Source of the DNA: Gari tellinella
Lineage: Eukaryota; Mollusca; Bivalvia; Cardiida; Psammobiidae
Length of the DNA stretch: 64,000 nucleotides
Assembly: GCA_922989275.2 (NCBI GenBank)
Contig: OV277862.1
Location: 17,837,543-17,901,542 of the forward strand
Reading direction: 5' to 3'
Below, in pieces: positions 20,715 through 31,748 of the stretch. Each line of letters opens with the position of its first letter. Positions within the stretch are counted from its first letter, which is position 1. The position numbers and the translations under genes were made by a program. Under the pieces are notes generated by a model that saw nothing but the letters and a program-made list of their open reading frames with translations, made no database searches and was not told the origin of the DNA.

Positions 20715-20939
20715 TGTTTGTAAAAATAAGAGTTCAAAAAGTTAATATATGTATTCTAGTTAACCTGTTCACTAGGTGAAACCATAAACAATGATGTATT
20801 ATGTCAGCTTTCAAATAAAGCTTTTGAAATAAGTTTCTATTGCAAATTTACATTAATTTTCAATGTATTTAAAACCCTCTTTACGATATAAAATATTGGT
20901 GTATTTGTTCACGTAAATGTAGTGAAATAAAATGCCTAT

Positions 20940-21235
20940 AATTAATTCGTTCTAACCTTTTCTCTGTCAGTTTTGACTAGAATTGTACTTGTAAACAGTT
21001 GGGATCAATATCAGAGGCCAAGTAATTCGGTGTCTGATCACGTTCCACATAGCGATAGTGTTCCATGGTCATATTTATCCTGAAATGTTTACCCCTTCAT
21101 CGCCAATTTGTCGTCTGCTTTTCTCTGTCAGTCCTGACTAGAATTGTACTTGTAAACAGTTTTGATCAAAATCAGAGGCCAAGCAATTCGGTGTCTGATC
21201 ACGTTCCACATAGCGATAGTGTTTTGTCAAATTTA
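20940..21235. repeat. Tandem PB-A-derived duplicate, about 165-bp period
   Basis: TCTGTCAGTTTTGACTAGAA at about 20964 recurs as TCTGTCAGTCCTGACTAGAA at about 21125, each followed by GGTGTCTGATCACGTTCCAC. The unit is a degraded PB-A half. Confidence 0.7.
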
Positions 21236-21245
21236 TCGTGAAATG

Positions 21246-21467
21246 TTTACTCCTTCACCGCCATATTGTCGTCTGCTTCAATATTGTTGCCTGCAATATC
21301 GTTTCAAAGTTAGATTTAGGCAGTATCACTGACGTAATTTCAAAACAAGTGGTGGCAAACAGTTTTGATCCGGATCAGACGCCGTCTTATGCGGCGTCTG
21401 ATCAGGATCAAAACTGTTTGCAAATGCGCTTTATGAGATATGACGTCATTGAGAGTGAAAGGGTTAA
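21246..21467. mobile_element. PB-A MITE, TTTACTCC subtype
   Basis: Core CAGACGCCGTCTTATGCGGC within GTTTTGATCC...GGATCAAAAC, with the right end GAGTGAAAGGGTTAA. Confidence 0.75.
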
Positions 21468-21539
21468 TTTTATAAAGGGGCAAAAATTCGACACTTTTTG
21501 AGCAGTCGATGTTGTGGCATATAATAGGTTGAAACTTTT

Positions 21540-21789
21540 TACCTTTTTGCCTATTTCTATAGAGTTTTTAAGACATGAGACCTCATAAAGCAGGTTGAAA
21601 GTAAAACAGAATGAGCCATAAGGCGCAATCTGCATTACTTTAAGCCTGATTTAAACTTTCATCTCCTGGAATAAAGCAAATATTTGTTATGAGACATTTT
21701 AATGACTGTATAAATTGGAACTATTTTCTTCAGTAAAGGAATAAATTACATACGGTAAATGGCGCTTTTATGGGGGGAGGGGGTGTTAA
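21540..21789. mobile_element. PB-I MITE, eroded left end
   Basis: Core GAGCCATAAGGCGCAATCTG, right arm TGACTGTATAAATTGGAACT and end GGGGGTGTTAA. Confidence 0.65.
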
Positions 21790-22104
21790 ACAGACAAACG
21801 GTCTTGTATTGAGAAGCTATAAAAATTAACTGTTTAGTACAATATATAACGTGTGCCTTTATACCGCAATTAATTATTGAAAGTTTTATCATTTGAAAAT
21901 TTCAAGTTTACTGTTCGCAACGATCAGTATTTATTATCGTTTTTATGATAATTGTATTATTATTATTATTATTATTAATATTATTATTAATATACCGAAC
22001 AGTTTTACTTGTTACCTTTTCTATCAAAAATAATAATATTTTATCAAAGTTATGTTAAAATAAACGTTTCCTTAACTCTTTTACCGCCAGTGGCGCAAAA
22101 AGGG

Positions 22105-23580
22105 CAATTTTCAAACAGTTTGGATTCCAATACGTAAAATGTAACCATAATGGTTAATAAGTATTGCATCTAGCAAACACGTAAAATGTAACTATTGTTT
22201 TGTATCGCGTATGTATTGCATCTGGCCACTACATAAAATTAAATTTTAACTATTGTTTTATGTTGAGTAGGTATTGCTTCTATCGTAAAATGTAATTATT
22301 GTTTTATGTTTCATAAATATTGCATCGAGCCAGTTCGTAAAATGTAACCATTATTTTGTAAGTATTGCATATAACAAGCACGTAAATATATAACCATTGT
22401 TTTCGGTTTTGTAAGTATTGTATCTAACCAAAACGTAAAATGTCACAATTGTTTTCTGTTTCGTAAGTATTGCTTGTAGCCAAAAAGTAAAATATAGCCA
22501 TTGTTTTATGCTTCGTAAGTATTGCATCTAACCACTGTATAAAATGTAACCATTGTTTTATGTTTCGTTAGTATTGCATCTAGCAAACACTTAAACTGTA
22601 ATAACTGCTTTAATGTTTCTTATGTATTGCATCTGACCAAAACGTAAAATGTTTTATGCTTCGAAGTATTGCATCTATAACCAACAGATAAAACATATCA
22701 ATTGTTTGATGTTTCGTAAGTACTACATCTAGCCATTAGGTAAATATAACTATTATTTTATGTTTCGTCAGTATTGCTCTTGCCAACATGTAAAATGTAA
22801 CCATTGTTGTATGTTTCTTAAGTATTGCATGTTGCCATTAGGTAACTATAACTATTGTTCCATGTTTCGTAAGTATCGCATCTAGCGAACATGTAAAATG
22901 TAACCAATGCTTTCTGTTTAGTAAGTATTGCACCTACCAAAAAGTAAAATGTAACTATTGCTTCTGTTTTAGTTTTATGTTTCGTAAGTATTGCATCTAG
23001 CCAAAACGTAAAATGTAACTATTGTTTCTGTTTTTATGCTTCGTGAGTATTGTATCAAACAAACACGTAAAAGGTAATTATATTTTTATGCTTCTTGAAT
23101 ATTGCATATAGCCAATACGTAAAGCATACTAATGTTACTATTGTTTTATGCTTCATAAGTATTTCATCGAGCAAATACTCAAAATGTAACACTTGTTTTA
23201 TGTTTTGTAAGTATTGCATCTAACCAAACTGTAAAATGTAACAATTGTTTTCTGTTCCGTAAGTATTGCATCTAGCCTATACGTAAAATGTGCCCATTGT
23301 TTTATGGTTTGTAAGTCCATGTATTGCATCTAGCCAACACGTAAAATGTAACCGTTTTTATTAGTCGCAAGTATTGCGTATTTAGCCAGCACGTAAAATT
23401 TAAGGATTATTAAATGTTTCTTGGTAATGATCTTGGTCAACACGTATACCCTAACAATGTTTATATGTTTTAATATTGAATCCAGTCAGCCCATACAATG
23501 TAACAAAAATTATTGGTTTATGTTAAGTCTATATTGCATCTAGCCATTACGTAAATTGTAACAATTGATATGGCCAAGAA
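22105..23580. repeat. Minisatellite-like array, about 52-bp unit, some 27 copies
   Basis: The unit carries AAGTATTGCATCTAGCCA, ACGTAAAATGTAACCATTG and TTTTATGTTTCGT. Starts at 22519, 22571 and 22624 give periods of 52-53, with occasional shortened units of about 42. Copies differ by many substitutions and small indels, so the array is old. No open frame runs through it. Confidence 0.85.
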
Positions 23581-24113
23581 TATATATTGGTAAAAAGTCC
23601 AAGAAAGCCTGCAAACAAGATCTAGAATCTAACTAAGTGTATTGTAATTTTGTATTTAGTCTTGCAAACTATATAAAATCTGAACTATGAATTTTGAATA
23701 ATCTGTGCAGGTAAGCCGTGTAATGAAGAAACCAATGGGAGCTTTCTGTATTATTTTTACGCTGCATGAAGTAGCTGACCACTTTGAAATGGTGCTGATT
23801 TATATCCAAGTCTTTATAAAACAGGCAAGTTATTACCATTTACAGTAAAACTGCTCTTGTAGAACGATAATCAAAATACTTCAAAACATCTGACAGCTTA
23901 ACACAGGGCTAAAGTAATATAGAAAAGTCCTGCCTTAAAATGTCACATGCCTTTTTAAAAAAGCCCCTCTTCTCCCCTTACTACATGTAATTCGTCGCTC
24001 AAGATTGACAATACTGTACCAATTCTGTTTTGTTCTGATTCACCTTTTGGTGGCTATATTGTTTATATGATCTATAGAGAAGACATGGCTATGCCAATTG
24101 TCATTAACCTCAT
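23581..24113. other. Mostly unstructured; TA-C remnant near 23841
   Basis: TACAGTAAAACTGCTCTTGT at 23841 followed by a degraded hairpin is a TA-C remnant. A similar decayed piece with GGAGCTTTCTGTATTA lies at about 23730. No gene seen. Confidence 0.45.
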
Positions 24114-24322
24114 TCACTAGTCTCTAGCACAACACCGTCTGCTTAAAAAGTGTCGTCTGCATTTAAATATCAAAATTGGAGTTTAAGTACAGAACCATCG
24201 GAATAAGTAATTGAGTATCAAACAATTTGGATCCTGATCAGACGCCGAGTTACTCGGCGTCTGATCAGGATCCAAACTGTTTGCGAATGCCAGGGTAGAC
24301 TGGATTTGGCATTGACGTGACT
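24114..24322. mobile_element. PB-A MITE
   Basis: TTAACCTCATTCACTAGTCT start, perfect core CAGACGCCGAGTTACTCGGC with GGATCC arms. Its right end abuts the next PB-A copy. Confidence 0.8.
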
Positions 24323-24543
24323 AACCCTTTCACTGCCTTACCCCTAGTAGATCTACAATAGTTATTTTCAAACGGTTTGGATCCTGATCAGACGCCGCGT
24401 GACGCGGCGTCTGATCAGGATCCGAACCGTTTGACAATCATTTCAATATTTCTTAAAACAAAATATCTCAAACTTAAATTTGAAAAATAAAAGCAGACGG
24501 CAATTGTTTAAAATTGATGACGTCATGTCAGTGAAGGGGTTAA
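24322..24543. mobile_element. PB-A MITE, adjacent copy
   Basis: TAACCCTTTCACTGCCTTAC to GTGAAGGGGTTAA with core CAGACGCCGCGTGACGCGGC. It abuts the previous copy and lies in the opposite orientation. Confidence 0.8.
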
Positions 24544-25190
24544 AACTCCTATCAATATACAAGATGTGTACAATATGGGCAGATAGATCGATACAGCCCG
24601 CAATAAACACGATCGGTCGTCTTTTGAAGCATGCTCGCTTAACCTCTTGGCAACCTGCAATAAAATTCAAATTAGAACCTCATTGGCTACACGATACAAT
24701 TCTTCACATTGAACCTTAGCGAGAGTGCAGGACTAATATAGATTCGACAGCTTTTTGTTGTTTTTGTTTGTTTACATATTATATAATTACTGTGATTGCC
24801 TTGTCCGCCCTTACGTGCGCCCGTCCGTGCGTTCGTCCGTCCAGCTACATGAGGTTAACCAGACTTAAGTTAATTTTAGCATCAACTACGCTTATTCGAT
24901 TTCTCGGATACTTAAACAATCCCCTAATAACGCCAACAACAATTTGACCTAATCTGGACTTAATAAGTTTTAAATGGGCTATACATGCACGTGAGTTAAC
25001 AACCGTTTACAGTTCCGAAAAACGTTAATTTAAATCACGATTAACCCGCAATTCCGTTCAATTGTCAACTGTCTGTCTGTCTGTTAAGTTTCTACCCGTT
25101 GTCTATTATTCACATGTCTAGGAAACGGAAAGTTTTAACTATGCCCTCAAATCATAACTTTGAAGGTATATACATGTATAGTGATTGGTC
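24544..25190. other. No gene seen
   Basis: Contains a CCGTCC-rich patch near 24825 and a CTGTCTGTCTG run at 25070. Short open frames overlap on both strands and none is convincing. Confidence 0.4.
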
Positions 25191-26400
25191 TGTGCGTGGT
25201 GTCTCAGTCCGCCCGTCCGTCCGTCCGTGTGCCTCTATTCCGGAACACGTACGTTATACCAGATCAGCTAGGGATACCAAATCTGGTGTGTGAGTACATC
25301 TCGGGATGATAGAGAGTCCCGTAACATGTTCAGCTCACTGTGGCTTCGACATTCCTTTGGCCTTAGTTATAGAAAAAGCTTGTCCGGAGGATATACCAAT
25401 ACATTATCATGTACCCCGTTATAGTAATACCAAATTTAGTCTGTGGATATATCCTGGATAGGCGGACCTCGTCTACCACTTTGAGATCATCGTGCCCATG
25501 ACCATGGCTACGACCTCAATCATAGAACATGTCCAGAACATATTTCCTAAATCGTTCCCTTCAAACATATTTTCTACAGGAGAGATATCAAATTGTGTTC
25601 GTGAATATATCCTTGAGTGGCGGAGGTGTAACTAGGAATACCAAGTTTGGTGTGGGAGTAGATCTACATTTCAGGGTGGCAAAGTGTCACCTAACATTTC
25701 AGATACCCTGTTACTGTGACGATGGCCTTGGCATTTGACATCTATTATGGAAGTTAATTTACCTTGACCTTAATTATAGAAGGAACTTGCCCGGAGCATA
25801 TGTCCTACACGACATCAGCAAACACACCAAATTGACTATAGTGAGACGGCCTAGTGGCCATACGCATTTTGACCTCAAACATAGATATCATGTCCAGAGC
25901 ATATTTCCTATATACATGTACGTGTACTATATCAGCTAGGGATACCAAATATGGTGAGCGAGTTCATCTTTAGATGATGGAGTTAACCCTTTCCCCCATA
26001 GAAGCGACTTTTAGCGTATTTAATTTATTCCTCCGCTGAAGAAAATAGTTCCAGTTTATACCCTCATGAACAATTACAATAACCAATATTTTATATAGTC
26101 TAGCAGATGATAGTTTAAAGCAGGCTGAAAGAAAAGCAGAATGTGCCTTAAGACATATTCTGCTTTGCTTTCAACCTGCTTTAAGTGATCACCTGTATCT
26201 AATGTTATAAACGGGTTATTGGGTAAAGGGTTAAGAGTATCATTGTCAGGTCACTGTGATATTGACCTTGAACATTGACCTCAATTATATATTTAAAAAA
26301 CCCTTATCATGGTCACATTTTCCACGAAGGAAACCAAAATGAATACATCTTGAGATGGTGAAGTGTCGCAATTCGTTTTCAGGTAACTGTGGCCTTGACT
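25191..26400. repeat. Degenerate tandem array, interrupted by PB-I
   Basis: Related motifs (ATACCAAAT.TGGTG.G.G followed by AT.TC...GATG) recur near 25269, 25430, 25641, 25827, 25944 and 26331, along with TCACTGTG.C..TGAC segments. A PB-I element is inserted at 25983-26234. Confidence 0.55.
25983..26234. mobile_element. PB-I MITE inserted in a tandem array
   Basis: TTAACCCTTTCCCCCATAGA to GGGTAAAGGGTTAA, right arm first, core TGTGCCTTAAGACATATTCT. The array continues on both sides. Confidence 0.85.
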
Positions 26401-26427
26401 TTTGATCTCAAATAAAAGACGCTAGAT

Positions 26428-26954
26428 CTATTCTCTCCCAATAAACGCGTTTTGTGCTTAAAACGGTTTCCATTACAATCAGTTTTAACCCATAGCAGAT
26501 GCGATCAGTCTCCTAATTGCTGGCCAGGTAGAAATAAATCGTCAATGTTTAAAAAAAACTGTCTTTTTACATTTAAATTCCATTAAATGTACGTTTAGTT
26601 TCGTCTAAACTAATGTCTTTCCACTATAAACAGTTAGGCATTCGTCGTTCGTTAATCGAGTCCTCACCGTACAATCTAGGCTGATACATTTGACTAATAT
26701 ATACATGTACATATTTACATATTTGCTAAGCCATTGTTGCCTACCAAACCCAATCTTAAGAGTAAATAAACCAAATCCCTACTACTGTGTCCGTGTCGTC
26801 TGATCACGCAACGGTCGCCTGCTTCAATAGTACAATCAACAACAACAACAATAGCAACACCATCATCACCACCAGAATCATTATCTCCGGTGCCATCTTC
26901 GTATATATCGGTACATGTATAATCATTATCATTTATCATAACTATTCCATTTAT
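26428..26954. other. TA-B fragment, then low-complexity sequence
   Basis: CTCCCAATAAACGCGTTT at 26435 is a fragment of TA-B arm 1. A CAACAACAACAA / CATCATCACCACC stretch at about 26840-26890 gives overlapping open frames on both strands, which argues against coding. Confidence 0.5.
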
Positions 26955-27133
26955 CTCTTCGTTGCCTTATCCCGAGTTCAATGGTTATTTGCAAACAGTT
27001 TCGATCCTGATCAGACGCCGCGTAACGCGGCGTCTGATCAGAATCCAAACTGTTTGACAATCGTTTCGATATTTCTTAAGTCAAAATACCTAAAATTTAA
27101 AAGTTGATGTCGCCATGGCAGTGAAGGGTTGAA
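26955..27133. mobile_element. PB-A MITE, eroded left end
   Basis: Perfect core CAGACGCCGCGTAACGCGGC, family right arm, and end GGCAGTGAAGGGTT. Confidence 0.75.
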
Positions 27134-27340
27134 GTGATAAAGTTACCAATAGTTGAAGTAGTAAAGAAGACGCATTTAACTTTAACCCTCAAAAGACGCC
27201 TTTACATATTCCTCTTTAAATCGCCTTTTCACGCTTCTTCAACGTCCTGGAAAGAACCATAGTATTTCTCCTCTATCCTCACAGAGTTTTAGCTTGCTGT
27301 AAGCAAACGACCTGTCTTAAACGCTGCAAACAATCAATGA

Positions 27341-27356
27341 GGGGGGGGGGGGGGGG
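27341..27356 (+). repeat. Run of 16 G
   Basis: Uninterrupted homopolymer, a potential quadruplex or replication-slippage site. Length may be affected by sequencing error. Confidence 0.8.
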
Positions 27357-27446
27357 TGTGTAAGCGAACAGAGTTTTCTTCTCGAGAAATAAAAGCAGAC
27401 GAACAATTTTGAGCAGACGATGACTACTCAGAAGCTAATGCCTTGT

Positions 27447-27701
27447 TTAACCCTTTCCTCCCTGAAACCTCAAATGGACGATTCTAGTTTTCAATTTAGT
27501 CCAGTCCATTTTTTACTTTTTAGGATTGATTTTTAAAATATATGTCAAAATGACAAACAGTGTAGACCCTGATCAGAGGGCTCCTTAAGGAGCCCTCTGA
27601 TTAGGGTATACACTGTTTGTATATAGGACAAGTGTACTGCTCACAGGTACACCGTTTGCAAAGGACGCTTATATGCGTGACTATAGGGTTGAAAGAGTTA
27701 A
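27447..27701. mobile_element. PB-J MITE, full length
   Basis: TTAACCCTTTCCTCCCTGAA to TTGAAAGAGTTAA with the core GGGCTCCTTAAGGAGCCC and TTAA at both ends. Opposite orientation to the copies at 5556 and 13061. Confidence 0.85.
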
Positions 27702-27987
27702 AAGTAGTTTCTTGACGTCTAGTGTAGATTTAATCCTTTCACTGCAATAATGCGCTTGGCAGTGATAAAACTATTTTGGTACAATTATAAATTCTGACGA
27801 GCGGCGTAAACATTTTAATTAAATGTCTATGTATAATTAATGTATCAAATTTCAATAAAGAAATTCAATGTTCGTATACAAAGTTACATTTTTATTAGAC
27901 GACTAGTTTTGATTTACCCAAGGCCAATAGTGAATCGATCTGTTTTAAAATGCCATCTAAAAGAATTTTATTGTTAAATTTATTATG
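27702..27987. other. No structure seen
   Basis: AT-rich sequence with no long open frame or palindrome. Confidence 0.4.
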
Positions 27988-28069
27988 TACAGTAAAACCT
28001 CTCTATTACGGTCACTAAATGAAGGCTTATTGGTTGAATAAAAGACAGGTGACAGCTTAACGCAATTCG
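27988..28069. mobile_element. TA-C left end, truncated
   Basis: TACAGTAAAACCTCTCTATT and ACAGGTGACAGCTTAACGCA are the TA-C left arm. The element stops where the K hairpin begins, and its right half is absent. Confidence 0.7.
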
Positions 28070-28310
28070 ATAATATTAAAAATTACAGCAAATATATTAT
28101 AAGAAATGAACTGAGTTTTTCGGTGATTAAGCTAAATAAACGACAGAAAATTACCAGCAAACTCCATGAATTGCTAACAACGACAGAAAATGATCGGCAA
28201 ATTCCATGAATCGTATTGGCGATTCATGGAATTTGCCGATCATCTCTGTCGTTTATTTCGCTTAAATGCCGAAAAAATCAGTTAATTTCTTAACTAACCA
28301 CGTCAGCTAA
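28070..28310. mobile_element. K-family hairpin element, copy 1
   Basis: A long palindrome of the form ATAAACGACAGAAAAT.A then CAAATTCCATGAAT paired with ATTCATGGAATTTGCCGATC and its outer inverse. The outer flank AAAATTACAGCAAATATATT is shared, inverted, with copy 2 at 47110. Part of the left arm is duplicated here. Confidence 0.7.
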
Positions 28311-28326
28311 ACAACACACACCTTAG

Positions 28327-28454
28327 GGAAGCTGCTTCCAAAACGCCAGAAGAAGACGCCAGTCTTTTACAAACAGAATAAAAGAACAAAAAGTTATAGT
28401 GAAGACACGTACGTTAACTTAAGTGATGTAGTTAGCAACAACAATCCTGTTTAA
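28327..28454 (+). CDS. Possible C-terminal exon with a YVNL motif
   Basis: A candidate acceptor (CACACACCTTAG) ends at 28326. The frame that follows reads KLLPKRQKKTPVFYKQ, then a second basic stretch, then SEDTYVNLSDVV and a TAA at 28452-28454. Length is about 41 codons. A basic juxtamembrane region followed by YVNL, a possible SH2-binding tyrosine, would suit the cytoplasmic end of a single-pass receptor. No upstream exon was identified on this strand, and the K element ends just before it. It could be a real terminal exon, a pseudogene fragment, or chance. Confidence 0.35.
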
Positions 28455-28565
28455 AATACAGTGCTCCATCTCTAAACCAGCCATACGAAGCTCCTGTTCT
28501 TTGGTATCTAGACTTATACACATTTGAAATATTATTAGTATTATTGAACAATGGTAACATCTTAG

Positions 28566-28860
28566 ACGAGTCGTTTGTTAACCAGTTCTGTTATAGTAGT
28601 GTCATAAGGTTTGAGGTACCAGCACGAAGTGTTGCAGAGTTTGCCAGTTTGTGCACAATGACTGACGATTGCAATAGCGTGATTGCAGTATGGAACATAA
28701 CCAATGCATGATTTGGTCCTACGATCTATAGTGCATGTCTAGGAGATGCTTCTCCCCTTCAAGGTGCACAATTCTACGGACAAGAGGACCAGGTGATACA
28801 CTCAACAGGAGACACAAATTATGGGCGTTGTTTGGAGGGAGTCGTTATCGGAGGAAACTT
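28566..28860 (+). pseudogene. PAN/apple-like fragment with an in-frame stop
   Basis: After a possible acceptor (AACATCTTAG at 28565) one frame reads SFVNQFCYSSVIRFEVPA, then RSVAEFASLCTMTDDCNSV, then a TGA at 28709-28711, and stays open for about 49 more codons including FYGQEDQV and NYGRCLEGV. The SVAE..SLC....DC spacing recalls a PAN/apple domain, with Phe where a Cys is usual. The frame then runs into a PB-A hairpin at 28862. I read this as a decayed exon, perhaps from a tandem receptor gene next to the tail exon at 28327. The family assignment is tentative. Confidence 0.4.
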
Positions 28861-28861
28861 T

Positions 28862-29025
28862 GCAAACAGATTGATTCCAGATCAGACGCCGCGTAACGCA
28901 GCGTCTGATCTTGAATCAAGCTTTTTGTCACTCATCATTAAGTTTTTTATGTCAAAATGTCCATTACGTAACTCTGAGAAAAACAGCAGATGACAATTTT
29001 AAGCAGACGACATTGCATCCAGACA
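28862..29025. mobile_element. PB-A-type element, CAGATCAG variant
   Basis: Core CAGACGCCGCGTAACGCAGC flanked by GATTCCA and TGAATCAAGC, then CAAAATGTCCATTACGTAAC as in the H-family interior. It ends the PAN-like frame. Confidence 0.7.
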
Positions 29026-29147
29026 ATGGTGTGTGTCAGTCATGAACCAAAACGTAATTCGACAAGCTATATAGCGAACAATGATTCTAACCTACAAAGA
29101 CTAAACATGTCCTTTATCTGCGTTTTTTACCCACAAGTCAACAAAAT

Positions 29148-29205
29148 TGGACTTTTAAAAAAAAAATAAAAAAAAAATAAAAAAGGAAAAAAAAGTTTTG
29201 ATTCG
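29148..29205 (-). repeat. A-rich tract next to a tRNA-like sequence
   Basis: Long A-rich run on the plus strand, T-rich on the minus strand, directly 3' of the tRNA-like sequence when read on the minus strand. It could be a pol III terminator region or part of a retroposed copy. Confidence 0.5.
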
Positions 29206-29271
29206 AATGAGACTCGAACCTATGACCTTTTGATTGTTAGTCAACCACACTACCGACTGAGCTATCAGCAC
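29206..29271 (-). tRNA. tRNA-like sequence, probably decayed or a SINE head
   Basis: The minus strand shows an A-box region TAGCTCAGTCGGTAG, an anticodon-arm candidate TTGA-CTAACAA-TCAA (anticodon AAC if functional), and a B-box GGTTCGAGTCT. The acceptor stem does not pair (GTGCTGA against ATTCGAATC) and the T-stem has mismatches. It is more likely a pseudo-tRNA or SINE head than a working tRNA. Confidence 0.4.
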
Positions 29272-29280
29272 TTAAGTAGA

Positions 29281-30003
29281 ATGGTGGTACATGCATGAGC
29301 GGTGTGCTGGGATCCTAACACCTTTTATTCATATGCTAATCTAGGGCCAGTGGCGATACGGAGTACAAAACGACTGATGTACGTTTTATAATTTTCATTA
29401 AAATTGATTCAGATAGCACAGCTAGTATAAGATTGAATGAAGAATTCATTATTATGATATATTTCGAAGTAACCATGTGAATTTAAAAGCTTTTTGTATT
29501 ACTTTCAGAATTTATATTAACTTACTGAATGTTAGAAATGTTTTATTTAAGATGTCATAAATTTCCCTTCTGCCAATTTCATTGGAAAGTGCAATAATTG
29601 CGTTCTTTGAATAGATTCCCGAAAGGGTAATCACTGACGCCTTTGGTGTCATTTGTATTTGTATGCACCGGTCTTGCACCGACGGGGTGAATTAGACTGT
29701 GCGTTTGCTGCTCCTTTACAAGAGCAGCAATCGAGTGCCTGACTATGTCTGTAAGTCACTCGGCGTCTTTGAGTGCTTGGTTTGTAAGTCACTCAGTTTT
29801 TTCCATTGCACCATTCCTTTAAGGCGATAGTGCATCAATGGATAGAAGTCTGGCATATGGTCGTCAGATTCTTCCAGCTTCCAACTCATTCCCAAAATGG
29901 TCTGCTTTATTTCTGCGTTCGATTCTTAAAGCTTGCTTAAATCAAACATACATACTTCTTTTTAAAGCTTTAGTTTTGAAATACATGTATGTTTGTTCTG
30001 AGT
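29281..30003. other. No gene seen
   Basis: Contains CAAGAGCAGCAATCGAGTG and two close copies of GTAAGTCACTC (about 29750 and 29787). No coding frame of note. Confidence 0.35.
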
Positions 30004-30183
30004 AATAATAAAACATCTCTAATACGACCCGTTTAATTATTAGAGTTTTACAATTGCTTAAAGCAAGGTGACAGTAAAACGATGAGCTTTTTGTTTCACT
30101 GTCAACTTTCTTAAGCTGTCACCTGTCTTTTAAACACTCAATTAGCCTTCTTTTAGAGGTCGTAATAGAGAGGTTTTACTATT
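30004..30183. mobile_element. TA-C MITE, internal deletions
   Basis: AATAAAACATCTCTAATACG at the left, GAGAGGTTTTACTATT at the right, core shortened around AAACGATGAGCTTTTTGTTT. Confidence 0.7.
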
Positions 30184-30376
30184 TATAGCAATAGAGTTGC
30201 GTTCGACTGATTGAGAGATTCCACTGATTACAGTGGAACCTTTGAATCCCGAACACCTATACTATACTTCAAATAAACGTTAAGTGGCGACATGCTTTCC
30301 GTTGGCGCAGAAATTGAGTGTAACCTGTCTCGAATTCGCCTACAACATCAAGATGCCCATTGGGTGTTATTATCCA

Positions 30377-30395
30377 CCCCCCCCCCCCCCCCCCC
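30377..30395 (+). repeat. Run of 19 C
   Basis: Homopolymer tract just before a half PB-A/TA-B core (CGGGTAACCCGGCGTCTGAT at about 30423). A slippage-prone site. Confidence 0.8.
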
Positions 30396-30504
30396 ACCAA
30401 TCAAATTTGCTAAAACAATTTTCCGGGTAACCCGGCGTCTGATCTGGCTCAAAAACGTTTGCCACTCAGAATATAACTAAATCGCCAAAATCTGGCTCTG
30501 GGAT

Positions 30505-30751
30505 TACAGTAGAGAATGTGTTATTCTTTCCCGTTACGCAAACGTACGCAAACGCAAAGCACTAAAACTTAGAAAAATACAACTTTTGGACAATTCTGAT
30601 AATTCATGTTTATCTTGGTGGCAAACAGTATGGAGCCTGATCAGACGCCGGGTTACCCGGCGTCTGATCTGGCTCCAAACTGTTTGCACTGCAAATAATA
30701 GTTTTAGCGTAAACGCGTTTATTGGGAAAGAATAACACATTGTCTACTGTA
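30505..30751. mobile_element. TA-B MITE, copy 4
   Basis: TACAGTAGAGAATGTGTTAT to ACATTGTCTACTGTA, core CAGACGCCGGGTTACCCGGC. Both tips carry the same CAGTAGA variant in place of CAGTGGA. Confidence 0.9.
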
Positions 30752-30944
30752 TGTTCTTTGATACAAGGCCGACAAAAAAAACCTCAATACAAATTAACTT
30801 TGGACTATGACAGAACTTATTAGTTTTGCCGGATAAACAAATATAAAACATTTACAAAACTAGGGAATTCAAACCACATTATAACGGTATATGAAGTGCA
30901 CATTTCATCTGCCGATCGCAATTCGACTGTTATGTGCAAAAGCA

Positions 30945-31010
30945 TTGTATCCAGACCTGACGCCGAGTAACACGGTTTCTGTTTTGGGTTCAAACTTTTG
31001 AGACACATCT
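30945..31010. repeat. Decayed PB-A core
   Basis: GTATCCAGACCTGACGCCGA and a broken inverse ending TTCAAACTTTTGAG. Confidence 0.45.
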
Positions 31011-31166
31011 GTATAGTTTTTTTTTCACAATAAAAAGAAAATATTTAAATTGGACAAACTTTTTAAACTACTGTTTTAAACTTTTACAAAAGGGTTTACA
31101 ACAGTAAAATGGTTAATTGCTGTTAATTATAATCACCTGATAACCTTTAACATTCTAAAACGCTGT

Positions 31167-31383
31167 TTAACCCGTCCTCTGCAGTGACGTCACCCTTTTT
31201 TAACAATTGTCGTCTGCATTTATTTCTGAAATTTAAATTTTAGGTATTTTGACTTCATAAATAATAATATGAGTGCCAAACAGTTTGGATCCTGATCAGA
31301 CGCCGCATTAAGCGGCGTCTGATCATGATTCAAACTGTTTGCAAATAACTGGTGTACTCGGGGCAAGACAGTGAAGGAGTTAA
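31167..31383. mobile_element. PB-A MITE, full length
   Basis: TTAACCCGTCCTCTGCAGTG to GTGAAGGAGTTAA, core CAGACGCCGCATTAAGCGGC. Confidence 0.85.
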
Positions 31384-31599
31384 AACGGATCAAAGCCGTT
31401 CAGTAAGACTCAAATATTCGATTGACCGAATATCCACTAATGGGCAGATTTACAGGGTAGACCAAAAGGTCTGCACTTTTTGCAACATCAAAGGCACTTA
31501 TATATTTGATATTATTAAACAGAAAAAACCAATCAGACAGATTCTGACAACTTTAAAAGGCATTCAATCTGTTGAACCTTCCAGCGAGGGTTTCCGTGA

Positions 31600-31745
31600 T
31601 AAATTTGTGGCAAACAGTTTGGATCCAGATGAGACGCCGAGAAACTTGTCATCTCACCTGGATCCAAACATTTTGATACAATGGGAAACGGTGCAGACAA
31701 TAACTTTTGAAGACGACAATCGTCTCAACCGCTAAAGGTTAATGT
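31600..31745. repeat. PB-A-type element, right part
   Basis: Core TGGATCCAGATGAGACGCCG...CATCTCACCTGGATCC. The right end is CTAAAGGTTAATGTAATTTA, shared with the next elements. Confidence 0.6.
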
Positions 31746-31748
31746 AAT

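Noticed and set aside
22105..23580. Possible CRISPR-like array
   Set aside because: The units are diverged throughout with no constant repeat and variable spacer pattern, and the context is eukaryotic.
26715..27107. Overlapping frames on both strands over a CAACAACAACAA / CATCATCACC stretch
   Set aside because: Simple-sequence DNA is open in several frames at once, and the plus-strand frame runs into a PB-A core.
28709..28711. In-frame TGA as a selenocysteine codon
   Set aside because: No SECIS-like hairpin was recognised and the domain is not a known selenoprotein type; decay is simpler.
29206..29271. Functional tRNA gene
   Set aside because: The acceptor stem fails to pair and the T-stem has mismatches; kept only as a tRNA-like sequence.
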